A stretch of DNA of 64,000 nt from Azolla caroliniana (GCA_043228905.1 JBHGNT010000001.1:15314001-15378000); one strand, 5' to 3'; numbered from the stretch's first letter, positions 10,430-22,910 are shown. A program made the numbers and translations. The notes: generated from the sequence alone by a model not told the origin.

Positions 10430-11790
10430 AAAGTGTAGGTTCAAGATCAAATAACACAAATGCCATTTTTTCAATATTCTATGAAGATTGGTAGTAAAAC
10501 ATTAGGTGTTAGGTCATGGAAGGAACTAGCTACAAATGTTTTTTTTAGACAGAACGAAATTTCTCCGCAACATCTCAAGAAATTTTGAAATTGTTTTGGG
10601 GTATAAAAATCAGTAGGAATTTGTTTGTTTTTAATGGTTGTTTATTCATAGAGCTATACTAGCTAATGATTAGTGAAAAGGGTGAATGTAGCAACTATCC
10701 TTTTTGTACGAAGCTAGTGGAGACTACTAACCATTGTTTGTTGAGTTGTGATTTGGCGATGGAAATATGGAAATATGGAGAATAATTGTAATGTTGTTGA
10801 TACCATTATATCCTGGAGTGGTGCAAATATTTGGGGCAATAATGTGGGCGGTAGTACAAGATCAACTAATGTTATATGGGTTAGAAATATTGAGAATCGA
10901 CTAGATAGGTTTATAGAGTTACAATTATAGAGATGGATATATGAAAACAAAACTCTATTGCATATGAGAGTAGTTCACAATGGTAGTTCACCCATGCGCT
11001 CACACCTTAGAGGTTAGATAGGATATGGACCAACTCACTACAAGATTAGTGGGGATTGATGATCAATCTAACCACTGTGTAAGAAAGTGAATTATATTCT
11101 ATGTTTGGTCTGAGTATAACATTAAATGTGCAAATCAGTTGATAGTAGTGGAGATATTCCTTTTCTGTCAATTGACTTGCCATTTAATATGACCCAACTC
11201 CCTAGATCAGGCTAGTGCTAGATACTACTTATCTTGAAGTGAATGACACATACTTCAAGACTAAGTACATCATAACTTGCCCAAAAAATATTCTAGTTGA
11301 CTTGATTAGCCAATCCTATTACCTATTTCTCTCTTTCCTAAATACATTGTGTCCTACGCATCTACGATTTCCTAGATTAACACCTGACCGACCCATATGG
11401 TCGAGTTGCACACTAGCCGCTCCTCATTTGGGCTGTTATCACAAAATGTGCACTCTAAAAGCACATATGGGGATAGATTTACAACTTGGGGCTGATCATT
11501 GATTATATCTAAGAATATGAACAAGAGGATGTTGCAAATGTTCTTTCTATGAGACATTGTCTGAATCTAGAAATAGAGACTCATAAACCTGAAATATGGG
11601 AATTGGTAAGTAGTATCAATATTTGGTATATTTAGAAGGCTAGATGTTTGAAGGTATTTCAAAATGTTACCAAAAGACCTACGTAGATAATTACTCAAAT
11701 TTGGACAAAGATTGTGCATAAATTTGAGGTTCTTTAGATAACGTAAAAGGAAATGCACAATGAATAGACTTAGAACGATTGGAGTTTGAG
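10430..11790 (+). pseudogene. Old LINE 3' region (zinc-binding domain of reverse transcriptase)
   Basis: Around 10680-10790 the plus strand encodes a C-x(5)-C...H...C block (ECSNYPFCTKLVETTNHC then LLSCDLAMEIW), typical of the zf-RVT domain after the reverse transcriptase of plant LINEs. Upstream 10430-10670 and downstream 11560-11760 (INIWYI-KARCLKVFQN, then IITQIWTKIVHKFE) look like the flanking C-terminal parts. Many stops break it and no RT core remains. It is unrelated in sequence to the LINE at 28.8 kb. Confidence 0.55.
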
Positions 11791-11799
11791 GCTATATGG

Positions 11800-12515
11800 G
11801 ACAAACAAATCTTTTATAGGTAGATTTCAAATAACGTGGAGTGGTTCTACTTTACACCAAAGTATTTATTTAAGCCAAGAGTTACAACTTAGCACAGGCG
11901 TCATTACCTATATGTACAACCTTAACGCATTTCTTAATGCCAATGTTCTAACTACCTTTGAAAAAAATAAAATAATAATCATAATGCTTTTTTAAACTTT
12001 TGTAATTTTTAAAAAAATTTAAACTTTTTAGAAACATTAAATACTTATTAAATACATGGAATACGTAAGTAGTACATTATAAAATGTCAGTTCTAAAACA
12101 TAGAATACTTCATGTTATTCTAAAAAAAAAACGTGTTTTTAACAAATATGTAACCTTGATGGCGAACTCAAAATCTCATGCAAATTAGCTTGGTTCTCTC
12201 CAAAATGATAATTTTTATTCTTTTAAAAAAGCATGATATGTATTACAATTTACATGTAATTGCATATTTATATAGTGTCTCTCCCAGACACTCCCACAAT
12301 TGAATTTTGACTCTCTATAGTTCAAATGTATGGACACCATGAGTTAATTCATGTGCAAAATCAATTATCTTAACCAATGGTTTTGTGGATATTATTTTTA
12401 TAATCGTTTTGTGTTTTAACGTTATAATAATATCATATTGATTTTATTTGATAATTTGAAGTGAAGTGCCCAAATAGTAATCATATATAATGCAAGTTTT
12501 AAAACCGTTATATAG

Positions 12516-12548
<33 letters not shown>

Positions 12549-13390
12549 GATATATGTATATACACATCGGAACTTTGGAGTAGTATTTGATAGACAAGAA
12601 TCCATGTTTTCAAACCGAGCACCAAGGCAGCATGATATAGATTCAACCAAACTCTTAACAATAAATAGTCAAGGAATCCACTCTAGGAAGACTGAAAATA
12701 TGAGTTTATTTGAAGTTTGGTTTAACATTTCTGAACATTATACTTTTACGATTACATTGGTAACAATCCAACGAAAGGTGGATTATTCAAAGCAACTACT
12801 ATGGACAACGATGATGGTGTTATTGTAGGCTATATTCGAAGATAAGTTGCAAGTTGTTTATATGTTGGATGCCCATATCCAAAAAACATTCCCATTGTTC
12901 TTCGTAGATAGCTTGGAAAGTGGGTGGTTAAGACTCTTATGCCCACAAGTACAAGACTACAAGACCATATCAACATTCCTAGATACAAGTACATCAACGC
13001 CAAAACCGAAATCAAGAGAGATCCGTGACATACATATACCCACTCTCCCATTGACCTCAGCAATGGTTAACAACATACAAAAGTTTACTAAGCTTCGTCA
13101 TTTACATCATATTTCTGCACATCAATTACCATGATGCGTAACACTAAACAAGGTTGTATAGACATTGACATCCATTAATGTGTTTTCGGCTTTGATTTTT
13201 CTCTTTTCTTGGTAGGTGCACAATTGTGTGGAATTTTATATTGACCTATGTAGTTTTGCAAGATGTGACAAAGGGGCATGTTACTTCCCCAACTAATAAT
13301 GCATTTTAGGGGTATCTCACAAAAAATGTCTCAACCAAGGAACTTTGTTCTTTCAATCGTACTTGGATGGCGAAAACTTCGAAGTCTTGA
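11800..13390. other. No recognisable gene; one (GT)n tract
   Basis: AT-rich intergenic sequence with a (GT)n tract at 12517-12545. A plus frame at 12847-13134 (95 aa) has no recognisable domain and could be a transposon relic. Confidence 0.4.
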
Positions 13391-13397
13391 TGGTGCA

Positions 13398-13656
13398 TGT
13401 TAGCTTTTTGGCCCATTCTTTATCCCACATAGTTGAGGGAGCTGGTTTGGGAGTTATAAATACGCTCCTCTACCTCATAATTTTATATCCTCAATTTGTA
13501 TTCTTCTCTCCCGACCATAATAGAGTCTGCTGATTTGGAGGACGTAAGTTGATTGGCCGAACCTTGGTAATTCAGGTGTTATTTTATCTTTTCTTCGTAC
13601 TCTATATAATAGCTTTACATCTGGTTATATATTGCTATTTCCACACTTCCACAATA
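13398..13656 (+). repeat. 5' LTR of copia element
   Basis: 259 bp, TGTTAG...CACAATA. It contains TATAAATAC near 13457 and TATATAATAG near 13603, both possible TATA elements. It ends two bases before the primer-binding site. Confidence 0.93.
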
Positions 13657-13804
13657 ATTGGTATCAAAGCCAAGGTTCTGTTTGAGTATGCTCTATGGTT
13701 GCGACTTTGTCTAATCTTCTACATCAGAAAAGAATTACTTTGGTTATTCTGAAACCTTGGGTTGTTGATCGTTATAATATTGAATAATTTTTATTAAGTT
13801 TATA

Positions 13805-14640
13805 ATGGCATCAAGAGATGGAAAAGGAAAGAATACTGTGTCAAAGATTCCATCGGGAACATCGGGCTCATTGTCATCATGGTCAAGGTTCCCGTTGTCC
13901 AATTCAAAACTGGCGGTAGAAATATTTGATGGTACTGCCCATTTCAGCATGTGGCAAGGAGAGGTTTTAAATTCTCTTTTTCAACAAGGTCTTGATATTG
14001 CCATTGCAGAACATAAACCAGAAGAGGTAGAAGAAAAAGATTGGAGCATCATTAATTGGTTGGCATGAGGAACAATTCGATCGTGCCTGTTCAGAGAGCA
14101 AAAGTATGCTTTCAAGAATGAGACTTCTACACACAAATTGTGGAAGGCATTGGAGGGAAATTTTCTAAAAATAAAGTGATTAGAATAAGCTCCTTATGAA
14201 GAAGAGTTTATTTCGATTTGACCACAAACCAAGTACTACTATGAATTATCACATCACCATGTTTAATCAATTAGTAGCAGACCTGTTGAATTTAGATGCT
14301 ATATTTGAGGATGAGGATCTAGCTTTGATGTTGTTATCATCTCTTCCCGATGAATTTGAACAATTGGAAACAACATTACTTCACGAGAAAGAGAATGTGT
14401 CATTAGATGTTGTTTGTTCTACTTTATATAGTCATGAATTGAGGAAGCAGGATAAGATGATAACCAAATCGACGACATCAGAAGACGGACTGGTAGGAAG
14501 AGGTCATCAACAAAGCCATACTAAGGGGAGAAGAGGAAGGTCCAAATCAAAAGGTTGAGGCATTGCCAAAGATGAGTGTGCTTTTTGTCATGAGAAAGGG
14601 CACTAGAAGAAAGACTGTCCGAAGATGAAGAGGAAAGGAA
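13805..14640 (+). pseudogene. copia gag (capsid/nucleocapsid)
   Basis: Starts MASRDGKGKN and reads into the capsid block VEIFDGTAHFSMWQGEV, then stops at 14068 (WLA-stop). After stops and a frame change it continues with the UBN2-type block MNYHITMFNQLVADLL, DEFEQLETTLLHEKENVSL and the zinc knuckle CAFCHEKGH-KKDC (about 14578-14620; a TAG replaces one residue). The product would coat the element RNA. Broken by at least four stops. Confidence 0.85.
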
Positions 14641-15916
14641 AGCGTCCTTAAGATGCAAATGTTGCAGACTCCAGTTATGCAGAATCAGATATTTTCTTAG
14701 TAGTTATGCCTTCAATGTCGGCACATCCAAATGAGTGGATTTTGGACTCAAGGTGTACCTATCATATGTGTCCTATTCGAGAATGGTTTTTTGAATTTCA
14801 GGAAGTCGATGGTGGGGTTGTTTACATGGGTAATGATCATCCATGTAAAACAACCGGGATAGGTTAGATCAAGCTGCGCAATCATGATGGAAACACAAGA
14901 ATTTTAAGAGATGTGTGGTACGTGTCAAAGTTGAAGAAGATTCTCATATCATTAGGGGCTCTTGAATCTAAGGGCCTAGTTGTGATGATGCGAGATGGAG
15001 TTCTTAAGGCAACTTCAGGAGTATTGGTGATGTTGAAAGGCATAAGGAAGAACAATCTGTATAGTTACCAAGGTAATGCAACGGTGGTGATGGTGGCAAC
15101 AACAACTTAAGTACCAAGAAAGACACTGAAGTAATGAAGTTGTGGCATATGTGGTTGGGACATGCTAGTGAAAGTCTTTGCAAATTCTTGCAAAGCAAGG
15201 CATGATGACTTGCAAACTTGATTTTTATGAGCATTGTAATCTAGGAAAGCAATGAAGAGTGCGATTTGGCACTGCAATTCATAATACCAAGTGTATTTTG
15301 GATTATATGCACTCAGATGTGTGGGAACCTACCAAGATTCTATCCATCAAAGGTAGGCATTATTTTGTAACTTTTGTTGATGATTTTTCCAGGAGAGTTT
15401 GGGTGTACACGATGAAGAACAAGTATGATGTGCTTGGAGTTTTCCTTAAATGAAAAGCTCAACTTGAAAACCAAACAGGGAGAAAGATCAAGGTTCTCCA
15501 AACAAAAGAAGGCTCTTTTCATGGGCTTCAATGCCGGAGTGAAGGCATATTGTTTGTGGTGTCTTGAGGCAAACAAAAGGATTATCAGTAGAGATGTTAC
15601 CTTTGATGAATTTGCCATGTTGAACAAGGTAAATCTGGAAGAACCGGATAATACTCCGATACAGGTGGAGGGTACTCCGAAGCAGGTGGAGTTTGAGCAG
15701 ACAGTGTTGACTCCATGGCAAAGCACCACCACTGACTCTCCTATGGTAGAAGAAGAGTCAAATGATGAAGAGATTCTGACCCAAGAACCTCTACAACAAT
15801 CAGAACCAATTACAATAAGAAGACAAAGACGAGTAATTCAGACGCCTGCTCATTTTGCTGACATGATAGCTTATGCACTTCCAGTTTGTGATGATAATTT
15901 CCATCCACCTACCTAG
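14640..15916 (+). pseudogene. copia protease and integrase with core deletion
   Basis: The protease region reads EWILDSRCTYHM; copia proteases have D-S-G-x-T/S here, so the active-site Gly is Arg and the enzyme would be inactive. LRDVWYVSKLKKILISLGAL follows. The integrase starts near 15250 with HSDVW (first catalytic Asp) and FVTFVDDFSRRVWVYTMK. At about 15500 IKVLQTKE jumps directly to ALFMGFNAGVKAYCLW, which belongs near the integrase C-terminus. The second Asp and the Glu of the DDE triad are therefore deleted, roughly 0.5-0.6 kb by comparison with full-length copia. Confidence 0.8.
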
Positions 15917-15949
15917 AGACCATTTGGAGCACAGAAAGTGGAAACTAGG

Positions 15950-16660
15950 CTAGTGCAATGGAAGAAGACATGCACTCTCTTCAAAAGAACAAGACATGGA
16001 AGTTGGCACAACTACCGAAAGGGAGAAAGGCAATTGGCTGCAAATGGGTATTTGCAAAGAAAGAAGGATTTCCAAGTAAAGAGGACATTCACTACAAGGC
16101 AAGGTTGGTCGCCAAAGGCTACGGTCAAAAGGAGGGAATCGATTCTAATGAGGTATTTTCTCCGGTTGTACAACATTCCTCCATTAGAATTTTGTTAGCC
16201 TTGGTAGCATAGATGAATTTCGAATTAGCTCAACTTGATGTGAAGACCGCGTTCTTACACAATGATTTGAAGGAGGAAATCTACATGACTCATCCAAAAG
16301 GATACAAGGTTGTTGGTAAAGAAGATTGGGTTTGTAAACTTAGTAAATCGTTGTACAGATTGAAACAATCTCCGAGACAGTGGTACAAACAATTTGATAA
16401 GTTCATGAAGGGTCAGAAGTACAAGAGAATCAAATATGATCATTGTTTGTATTTGCGAAATCTTCAAGATGGTTCATACATCTACTTACTTTTATATTTT
16501 GATGATATGTTGATTGCAGCTAAGTCAAGTTGAGATTGACAAATTCAAGGCTCAGATGAGTAAAGAGTTCGAGATGAAGGATTTGGAGGAAGCCAAGAAG
16601 ATTCTCGGCATGGAGATAAGTAGAGATAGAGAGAGGGTCAAACTTTCGTTATCACAATAG
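15950..16660 (+). pseudogene. copia reverse transcriptase
   Basis: Contains [56 protein letters not shown] and the box LLLYFDDMLIA (YFDD where copia normally has YVDD). A TAG at 16210-16212 splits it. A +1 shift near 16530 moves the frame before EIDKFKAQMSKEFEMKDLEE. The domain order is complete but the frame is not. Confidence 0.88.
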
Positions 16661-16779
16661 TAGTATTTGAAGAGGATACTACAACATTTTGGAATGTATG
16701 ATGATACAAAACCTGTAAGTGCTCAACTTGCTGCTCATTTGAAACTGAGTAGTTGATTATCTCCCACAACTGATGAAGA

Positions 16780-17470
16780 GCGAGAATACATGGCGAAAGT
16801 CTTGCATGCAAATGCAGTTGGAAGCTTGATGTACGCAATCGTGTGTACAAGACCTGATATTTCACATGTTGTTAGTATTGGTAGCAGGTATATGCATGAT
16901 CTGAGCAAGGGTCATTGGCAAGCTGTGAAATGGATTTTGCGGTATCTTCAAAATACCGTGGATGTGGGATTGACTTTTGAGCAAGATAAATCACTTGGTA
17001 AATGCATAGTTGGCTATTGTAATTCTGATTATGCAGGTGATTTGGATAAGCGACGATCTACAACTGGCTATTTGTTCACTTTGACAAAGGCGCCAATTAG
17101 TTGGAAGTCTACTTTGCAGTCAATGGTGGCTCTATGTACAACAAAGGCGGGGTATATGGCAATTACAAAGGCTGTCAAGGAGGCAATTTGGCTTCATGGG
17201 TTGCTTAAAGACTTGGCAGTTGGTTAGAAACAACTTGATGTGTATTCTGACAGTCAAAGTGTTATTCATTTAGCAATGAACCAAGACTTTCACTCACGAA
17301 CGAAGCACAATGATGTTCGCTATCATTTTGTGCGGGAAATTCTTGAAGAGGAAGAGATACTTCTCCAGAAGATTGATACTAAGGAGAATCCTACAGATAT
17401 GTTGAACGAAGTGGTTACAAGGGCCAAGTTTGAACATTGTTTAGACTTGGTTAATATCCAACACATTTAA
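16780..17470 (+). pseudogene. copia RNase H
   Basis: Reads VGSLMYAIVCTRPDISHVV, LRYLQNT, then RNase H motifs: DSDYAGDLDKRRSTTGY (first Asp), CTTKAGYMA where the family has TEAEY (catalytic Glu replaced by Lys), YSDSQSVIHLA (Asp) and SRTKHNDVRYHFVRE (His/Asp). It ends with LQKIDTKENPTDM. One TAG at 17224-17226 interrupts it. The Glu loss alone predicts an inactive enzyme. Confidence 0.88.
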
Positions 17471-17574
17471 AGTTGGCACCCCATGGCACATATTTGAAAG
17501 CAGACTATTTTATTTTTGTTTTCTTGAGAAGATTTGTATTTGGAAGGATTAAAGATTGTCCCAAGGTGGAGATT

Positions 17575-17874
17575 TGTTAGTTTTTGGCCCATTCTTTATC
17601 CCACATAGTTGAGGGAGGTGGTTTGGGAGTTATAAATACGCTCATCTACCTCTTAACTTTATTTTCCTCAATTTGTATTCTTCTCTCCCAACCGTAATAG
17701 GATGTAGGTTGATTGGCCAAACCTCGGTAATTCTGGTGTTATGCCTGTTGCTTTGGAGGACGTTGGTTGATTGGCTGAACCTCGGTAATTCTGGTGTTAT
17801 TTTATCTTTTCTTCTGACTCTATATAATAGCTTTACTTCTGGTTATATATTGTTTTTTCCACGCTTCCACAATA
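17575..17874 (+). repeat. 3' LTR of copia element
   Basis: 300 bp. It matches the 5' LTR apart from substitutions and an extra ~40-bp internal duplication around 17705-17800. Confidence 0.93.
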
Positions 17875-18123
17875 GTGCATGCAAGCTCGTACTAAACGTA
17901 GCATGGTGCAAGGTGGTGTGTTAGCCAGATAAAGGATGTTGTTTTCACTCTATGTATGTATTGTGGATATGTGACAATGTTGAAGTTGTGGAGACTTAGT
18001 ATTTAGGATAGCTTACATGATCCCCCATGATTACCCACTCCACCACACGCACTATACTACCTATCAAAACAGGCCCTGTAAACAACATCATGTATGTATC
18101 CTCCATCTAAGAGGGGTTATCGT

Positions 18124-18188
18124 GAAGCACCATCTAGGTAGGATGCTAACACACACCCATGAAGCACCCCCACTAGAGATGGTGCTTC
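18124..18188. other. Hairpin-forming inverted repeat
   Basis: GAAGCACCATCT (18124-18135) and AGATGGTGCTTC (18177-18188) are perfect 12-bp inverted arms 41 bp apart; flanking bases extend pairing imperfectly to about 18-20 bp. It could be a small-RNA-type hairpin, a short inverted-repeat transposon end, or chance. Confidence 0.5.
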
Positions 18189-18884
18189 CACGCAAAGCTG
18201 GGCTTCAAGAAAGTTTGACCTGCAAGATCGAACCCTCATCACACTACACACACCGACTCAAGAACCAAGTAATTTGTTCAATGTCTATTTAATATGATGA
18301 TTATGTCACACACCCCACCCCACCATGTTCAGGTATCACCCACGTTATTGGTGTGTGCAAGAGAATGTGTGTTCCTTTATCCCACCAAACCATCTTCCGC
18401 ACTCACTAACCATGTGGGATGCTACTTTTATTTTTAGCCTTGGTGAGGCCTCCACCTCATGGAGTGGCTTGTGGGTGTGTAAGTTTATATCCTCTCAAAT
18501 TCAAAGTGACTTCCCATAGGTCTTGCTTGTGGGATAGTTAGGGCTAGCTAGATGAACATGTGGTGAGAATGTAAACTTCTACACAAGCGCACGCCATGTG
18601 GTTGTTTAATCGGCCGCATAAATGAGCAAATCATACTATTATGCATTGTCTCTCTTGTTTGTTAATGTAATGAGTTCTTAGAAACTTTTAAATCAACCGA
18701 AAGAGTACCTAGCACCAAATATATGTATATCAAGATACACCTAGGGTTATTGTTGGTTGATGGTCTCCCTATGATGTTATATATCATGCTAGCAAATCTT
18801 GACATAGCAAGTACAACAAAGAAATTTTAAAGGGTTACAAGAAAACTTTTGCTTTTTATTAAAATTTAAAGCTAGGGATAAATT

Positions 18885-19150
18885 GCGTTTGAGTTTTTAT
18901 TCTTAGCATTCTATGCACGTAAATTTAGTTTGACTTTTTATTTTTAGCATTCTATGCACCTAAGTTAGGTTTGAGTTTCTATTCCTAGCATTCAATGTAT
19001 ATAAAATTAGTTTAGTTTTTATTCGTGCATATTAGTTTGAGTTTTCATTTTTAGCATTCTATGCACCTAAGTTAGATTTGAGTTTCTATTCCTAGCATTC
19101 TATGCACATAAAATTAGTTTGAGTTTTTATTCCTAGCATTCTATGCACCT
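18885..19150. repeat. ~41-bp tandem repeat
   Basis: Six to seven imperfect copies of a unit of the form GAGTTTTTATTCCTAGCATT plus CTATGCACCTAA and a TTAGTTT tail. One copy has lost part of its length. Non-coding. Confidence 0.9.
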
Positions 19151-19159
19151 GAAATCCAT

Positions 19160-20640
19160 AATACTATTGAAATCTAAATTAAGTTCTCAATATAGTTTGA
19201 AAAGTTGAAATAAAAGTATTAAAATGTAGTGGGATGTGACTATGACGAAACTATGATTACAAGCCCATAATAAAGGTATCAAAATTTAGTGCGATGTGAC
19301 TATCAAGAGATATATGTGTTGCTTTAATTATAAGCTTCAATATCAACGAGTATATTCTTCTCTAGAGCTCGAGAAATTGACAAAACTCATCCCTAGGTTA
19401 CTTTAGTATAAAAAGTGATGCTTTTGTTTTTAAACTTTAGGCAAAAGTGAACTCAATGTTAGGTTGAAGAAAATGAGTTTGAGTTTTTCAAGCCATTTCT
19501 TAGAAATAAACCTTGTTATTTAGCCATTTAGAGTTAGTTACTTTGATTTTTCATTTGGAATTACTTTGATATTCCATGCTAATCATCTCATCTACACAAC
19601 TGAATTCTTGTTTATCAACACACTACCATGCATTTTGTTCATGCCACCAAGATGTCGAGGGCCCACTCAGAAATTATAGACCTGAGAGCACTATCTAGGC
19701 TTGCGTTGAAATTTCATAAAACATCTAGTAGGTTTAGCTCCAAAGGATATTGGATTCAAATCTAAATAAAGAGAGGGTATGACTTAGGTAACTAACTATG
19801 TTTGAAGCTTTGTTGAGAGAGATCTTGTAGAGTCAAGAATAGAAGGAGAAAGATAGTATGATATTGGTGGAAGTCTTAAGACTAAACACTATGGATTTTG
19901 GTTGTCATAGTATAAGGGAAATGGGGAATCCACATTTGCATAGCCTAATTGGGCATGGTGTATTCACATTTGGGTACCCTAGTAGGGAAACCATTACATC
20001 ATTCGTAAGCCTAAAGCATAACACACACGATCTAGTTCTCATACATTGTCTTAGTATTTAGCTTTCAAAAATTTGAAGGCATTCTTGTGAACAATATCAA
20101 TGACTAGTTCTTTGGATATATTAAAGCTAATTGGACGAAAAAATTCCTGAGACATTCAACTACCCAAGATTTAGTTGATGTGCTTGCATGCTTATGGTAA
20201 TTGGATTTAGCAAATGATTTATCAATCTAGACTCAAAAGTCTTGAGGTGTTCTGGACATTGGAACTTCAACCAACCTCATAAATATTTTGGCTCCACCTT
20301 ACAACACGCCCCCTTGATGCCATGTTTGGCTCTTGCATTGAGGTTGTACCATGCATGGCTTTAGAGGTTGAATTACAACCCTTACCTTGGCAATGGGATA
20401 GGCCCTCTGAACTAAGCTCAAACATAAACACGCATTTGTTGATGGTTTAACATTGCTTGCATGGACAATGTCAAACACGTAGCTTTAAGAAATGAGCCCC
20501 GAAGCAATATTATTAGACAATTCGGTGAATGACAACAAACACTTGACATTGTATTCAAACTATTCGCTAGTCTCTTATTTTTAATAATGAGAAAAAGAAG
20601 ACATGGATCATTAGTTGGGATGTGTACATAGACTTATTAA
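19160..20640. other. No recognisable gene
   Basis: AT-rich sequence with no supported gene, RNA gene or strong repeat on either strand. Confidence 0.4.
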
Positions 20641-20643
20641 CAT

Positions 20644-20645
<2 letters not shown>

Positions 20646-20726
<81 letters not shown>

Positions 20727-20743
20727 TGAGAGAGAGAGAGAGA
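20646..20743. repeat. Compound microsatellite (TA)n(GA)n(TG)n(AG)n
   Basis: Consecutive runs of TA (to about 20667), GA (to about 20684), TG (to about 20723) and GAGA. Such tracts are hypervariable in length. Confidence 0.97.
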
Positions 20744-21385
20744 CTTTTCCATAAGGAAAGTGAAATTTCTCTACTTTCTTATATTCAATAATGGAAACGC
20801 GAAGATTTCATGGAGAGTCTTTATGTGTAAATAGACGTATTTGTATGTATGTATACATATACATAGACTTTTGTTTATTCTATATGCCCATGCAAGACTT
20901 TTTACACTTGCAAGACTTTTTACATTTGCCGACTCTATTTAAAGATCTACCATCGTTTTCAAATGCGTGCAACTTTGTAATTACTTTTTCAGCAATAGTT
21001 GGAAGGTATTTCTCTTTCAAACTAACATGATACACATTCACACACAATAATATGCGGGTGAGACACATTCACAGTGGATCTCATAACGACATGCACATAT
21101 ATTTAACAAATAAACCCAGGACCAAAAGCTACCATACAACAAGATATGATATGAATGATTGAACACCCACACGGTCCACCCCTCCAAAAAAAAACACCAA
21201 AGACCCAAAAGTTTCCATATATTACAAAATGGTATAATTTCTCCATTCAAATTGTTGCCCCAATTCAAAGTAGATGTGAACATATTTTAGGCTATTAGGA
21301 GAGAGTCAAAATGGAATTAGTCGAAAACGAGTACGTCAATACTAAATTTCAGAGAATGTCTTTGTCTCCACCTCTTTTCTCTTGC

Positions 21386-21483
21386 ATATATATATATATG
21401 AACGCATCTTATGTTTCCTAACATAGGATAACTAATTCTGAATACATTCAATTCCTCATAGAGAGAGAGAGAGAGAGAGAGAG
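21386..21483 (+). promoter_or_regulatory. TATA-like run and GA tract upstream of dirigent gene 2
   Basis: A 14-bp ATATAT run (21386-21399) lies about 190 bp upstream of the dirigent ATG and is the best TATA candidate. A (GA)n tract at 21460-21483 would fall in the 5' UTR, where plant GAGA-binding proteins often bind. Positional inference only. Confidence 0.45.
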
Positions 21484-21588
21484 CTCCTTAACTTAACTCA
21501 GTAATCCTCGTTCAGCTCATAATCTGATCTCTTAATCTATCAAATAAATACATAACCTTGCTCCGAGAAGATTATTCATAATAATAGT

Positions 21589-22143
21589 ATGGCTCGTCTC
21601 ACATATAACATCATTGCCATGCTTTGCATGGTGTTGGCCATATGGACATCGTCCGTGTCGGCTCGGCGGAAGCCCCCCCAGGGACCTGAGACCTTCACGT
21701 TCTACATCCACAACCAAGTCTACAACCCGGCCGTCAACAACTCCGTCTTCGATTCCGTGTACAGCGCCGGACCTTTCAATTTCAGCCAGCCCAACCCATA
21801 TAGCTTCGGCGTGCGATCGACGTTCGAGAACCCCATAACCGCAGAGGCTTCGCCAGATTCAGAGCCCATCGGAGTGGCTCAGGGCGTCTGGATTTTGGAC
21901 TCCCAGAAGGGATACGTCCTGTTCCACGTCTTCACCGCCACCATCACGTCGGGGCCGTACACGGGCACCATCGCCATCGTGGGGCAGGTGGTGGAGGCCG
22001 CCGATACCCGCAGCTTAGCGGTGGTGGGCGGCACCGGCCACTTCCTGGCCGCACGCGGAGCCGCAGTAAACAAGCTGGTGACCATCGACCGCACTCCCCC
22101 TGCCCACTGGACCCTCTCCTTTGACCTGGATCTCTACTATTAA
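21589..22143 (+). CDS. Dirigent-family secreted protein, copy 2
   Basis: 184-aa single-exon dirigent. Signal peptide 1-25 (core IIAMLCMVLAIW, ends SVSA before RRK). The mature part has FTFYIHN (36-42) with Asn42 in place of the usual Asp after His, sequons NNS and NFS, PIGVAQGVW, and VVGGTGHFLAARGAA; it ends SFDLDLYY. Copy 1 has Asp after GGTG, here it is His. It is nearly identical in the mature part to copies 1 and 3, with most differences in the signal peptide, as expected of gene duplicates. GC-rich against AT-rich flanks. AATAAA at 22301-22306 is a plausible polyadenylation signal. The product likely acts in the cell wall; substrate unknown. Confidence 0.95.
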   Translation: MARLTYNIIAMLCMVLAIWTSSVSARRKPPQGPETFTFYIHNQVYNPAVNNSVFDSVYSAGPFNFSQPNPYSFGVRSTFENPITAEASPDSEPIGVAQGVWILDSQKGYVLFHVFTATITSGPYTGTIAIVGQVVEAADTRSLAVVGGTGHFLAARGAAVNKLVTIDRTPPAHWTLSFDLDLYY

Positions 22144-22309
22144 TGAACTACATACATTATTTACATATGTATGTATATGTGCCTTATTTATTATTTACTT
22201 TCTACTATCATGTGGTTGAGCAGGTCCACATTAATTACATATTATATGTCTGTTACTATGTTTGGTTGGCCGTACCAAGTTTGTAGATCGTGCACTTAGG
22301 AATAAATGT

Positions 22310-22910
22310 GTAAATTTGTTGCTAATGCGTTTTTATGGTCTGTGTGTTTCCGTTTTAACGGATTTTCTTAGTTTCTCAAAAGTGTTCAAAGATATCACAA
22401 ATGCCCAATGAATTGTCTCCCTACTCAAATACGAAATAGCTCTAGTCCCTCTCATCATATTCACTACATCGGCTACACACTCTCTTTCTTTAACACCGGC
22501 GAAGAACGTTTTTCGGAAATATTGACTACCCCTCCCACAATTTTAATGCACAGATACAGTTGAACCGTTAGCTATAATTATACTCCAATGATGTCCTTGG
22601 TCAATGGTTAGCAATGCCATGGAAGAATATAGTAAACCCCATGGGTTTTACTTGTGTCACCAAAATATTTGTAAAGAGACGCTAATGTTGAATGGTTCAC
22701 TTTATGTGTCACCAAAATTATTAATTGTAGTTGTAGGTTGTGGCATCTTCATTCTTATTAAGATTGAAATCATATTGATATAAGCCAACCCAAAAATAGT
22801 AAAAGAGAATGCTTGGCTCATTGAGAGGTTATCACTCTAGTTATAAACTTGATTAATTGAAATTATATGTTCAATATATGCTAATGATGAGGAGATTTAG
22901 GGGCACTACT
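22310..22910. other. No recognisable gene
   Basis: 3' flank of dirigent gene 2; AT-rich, without a supported feature. Confidence 0.4.

Larger units (their letters stand above)
13398..17874 (+). mobile_element. Ty1/copia retrotransposon, both LTRs, defective
   Basis: The 5' LTR is 13398-13656 and the 3' LTR 17575-17874; both start TGTTAG and end CCACAATA. A 5-bp TSD, GTGCA, sits at 13393-13397 and 17875-17879. A primer-binding site (TGGTATCAAAGCC, 13659-13671) follows the 5' LTR, and a polypurine tract (AAGGTGGAGATT) precedes the 3' LTR. Coding order is gag, protease, integrase, RT, RNase H, which defines copia. The 3' LTR is longer because a ~40-bp GATTGGC...GTGTTAT segment is duplicated in it. 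Stops, a frameshift and an integrase deletion make it non-functional on its own. Confidence 0.95.

Noticed and set aside
12422-12661. Peptides with poly-Thr-His runs
   Set aside because: Translation of the (GT)n tract.
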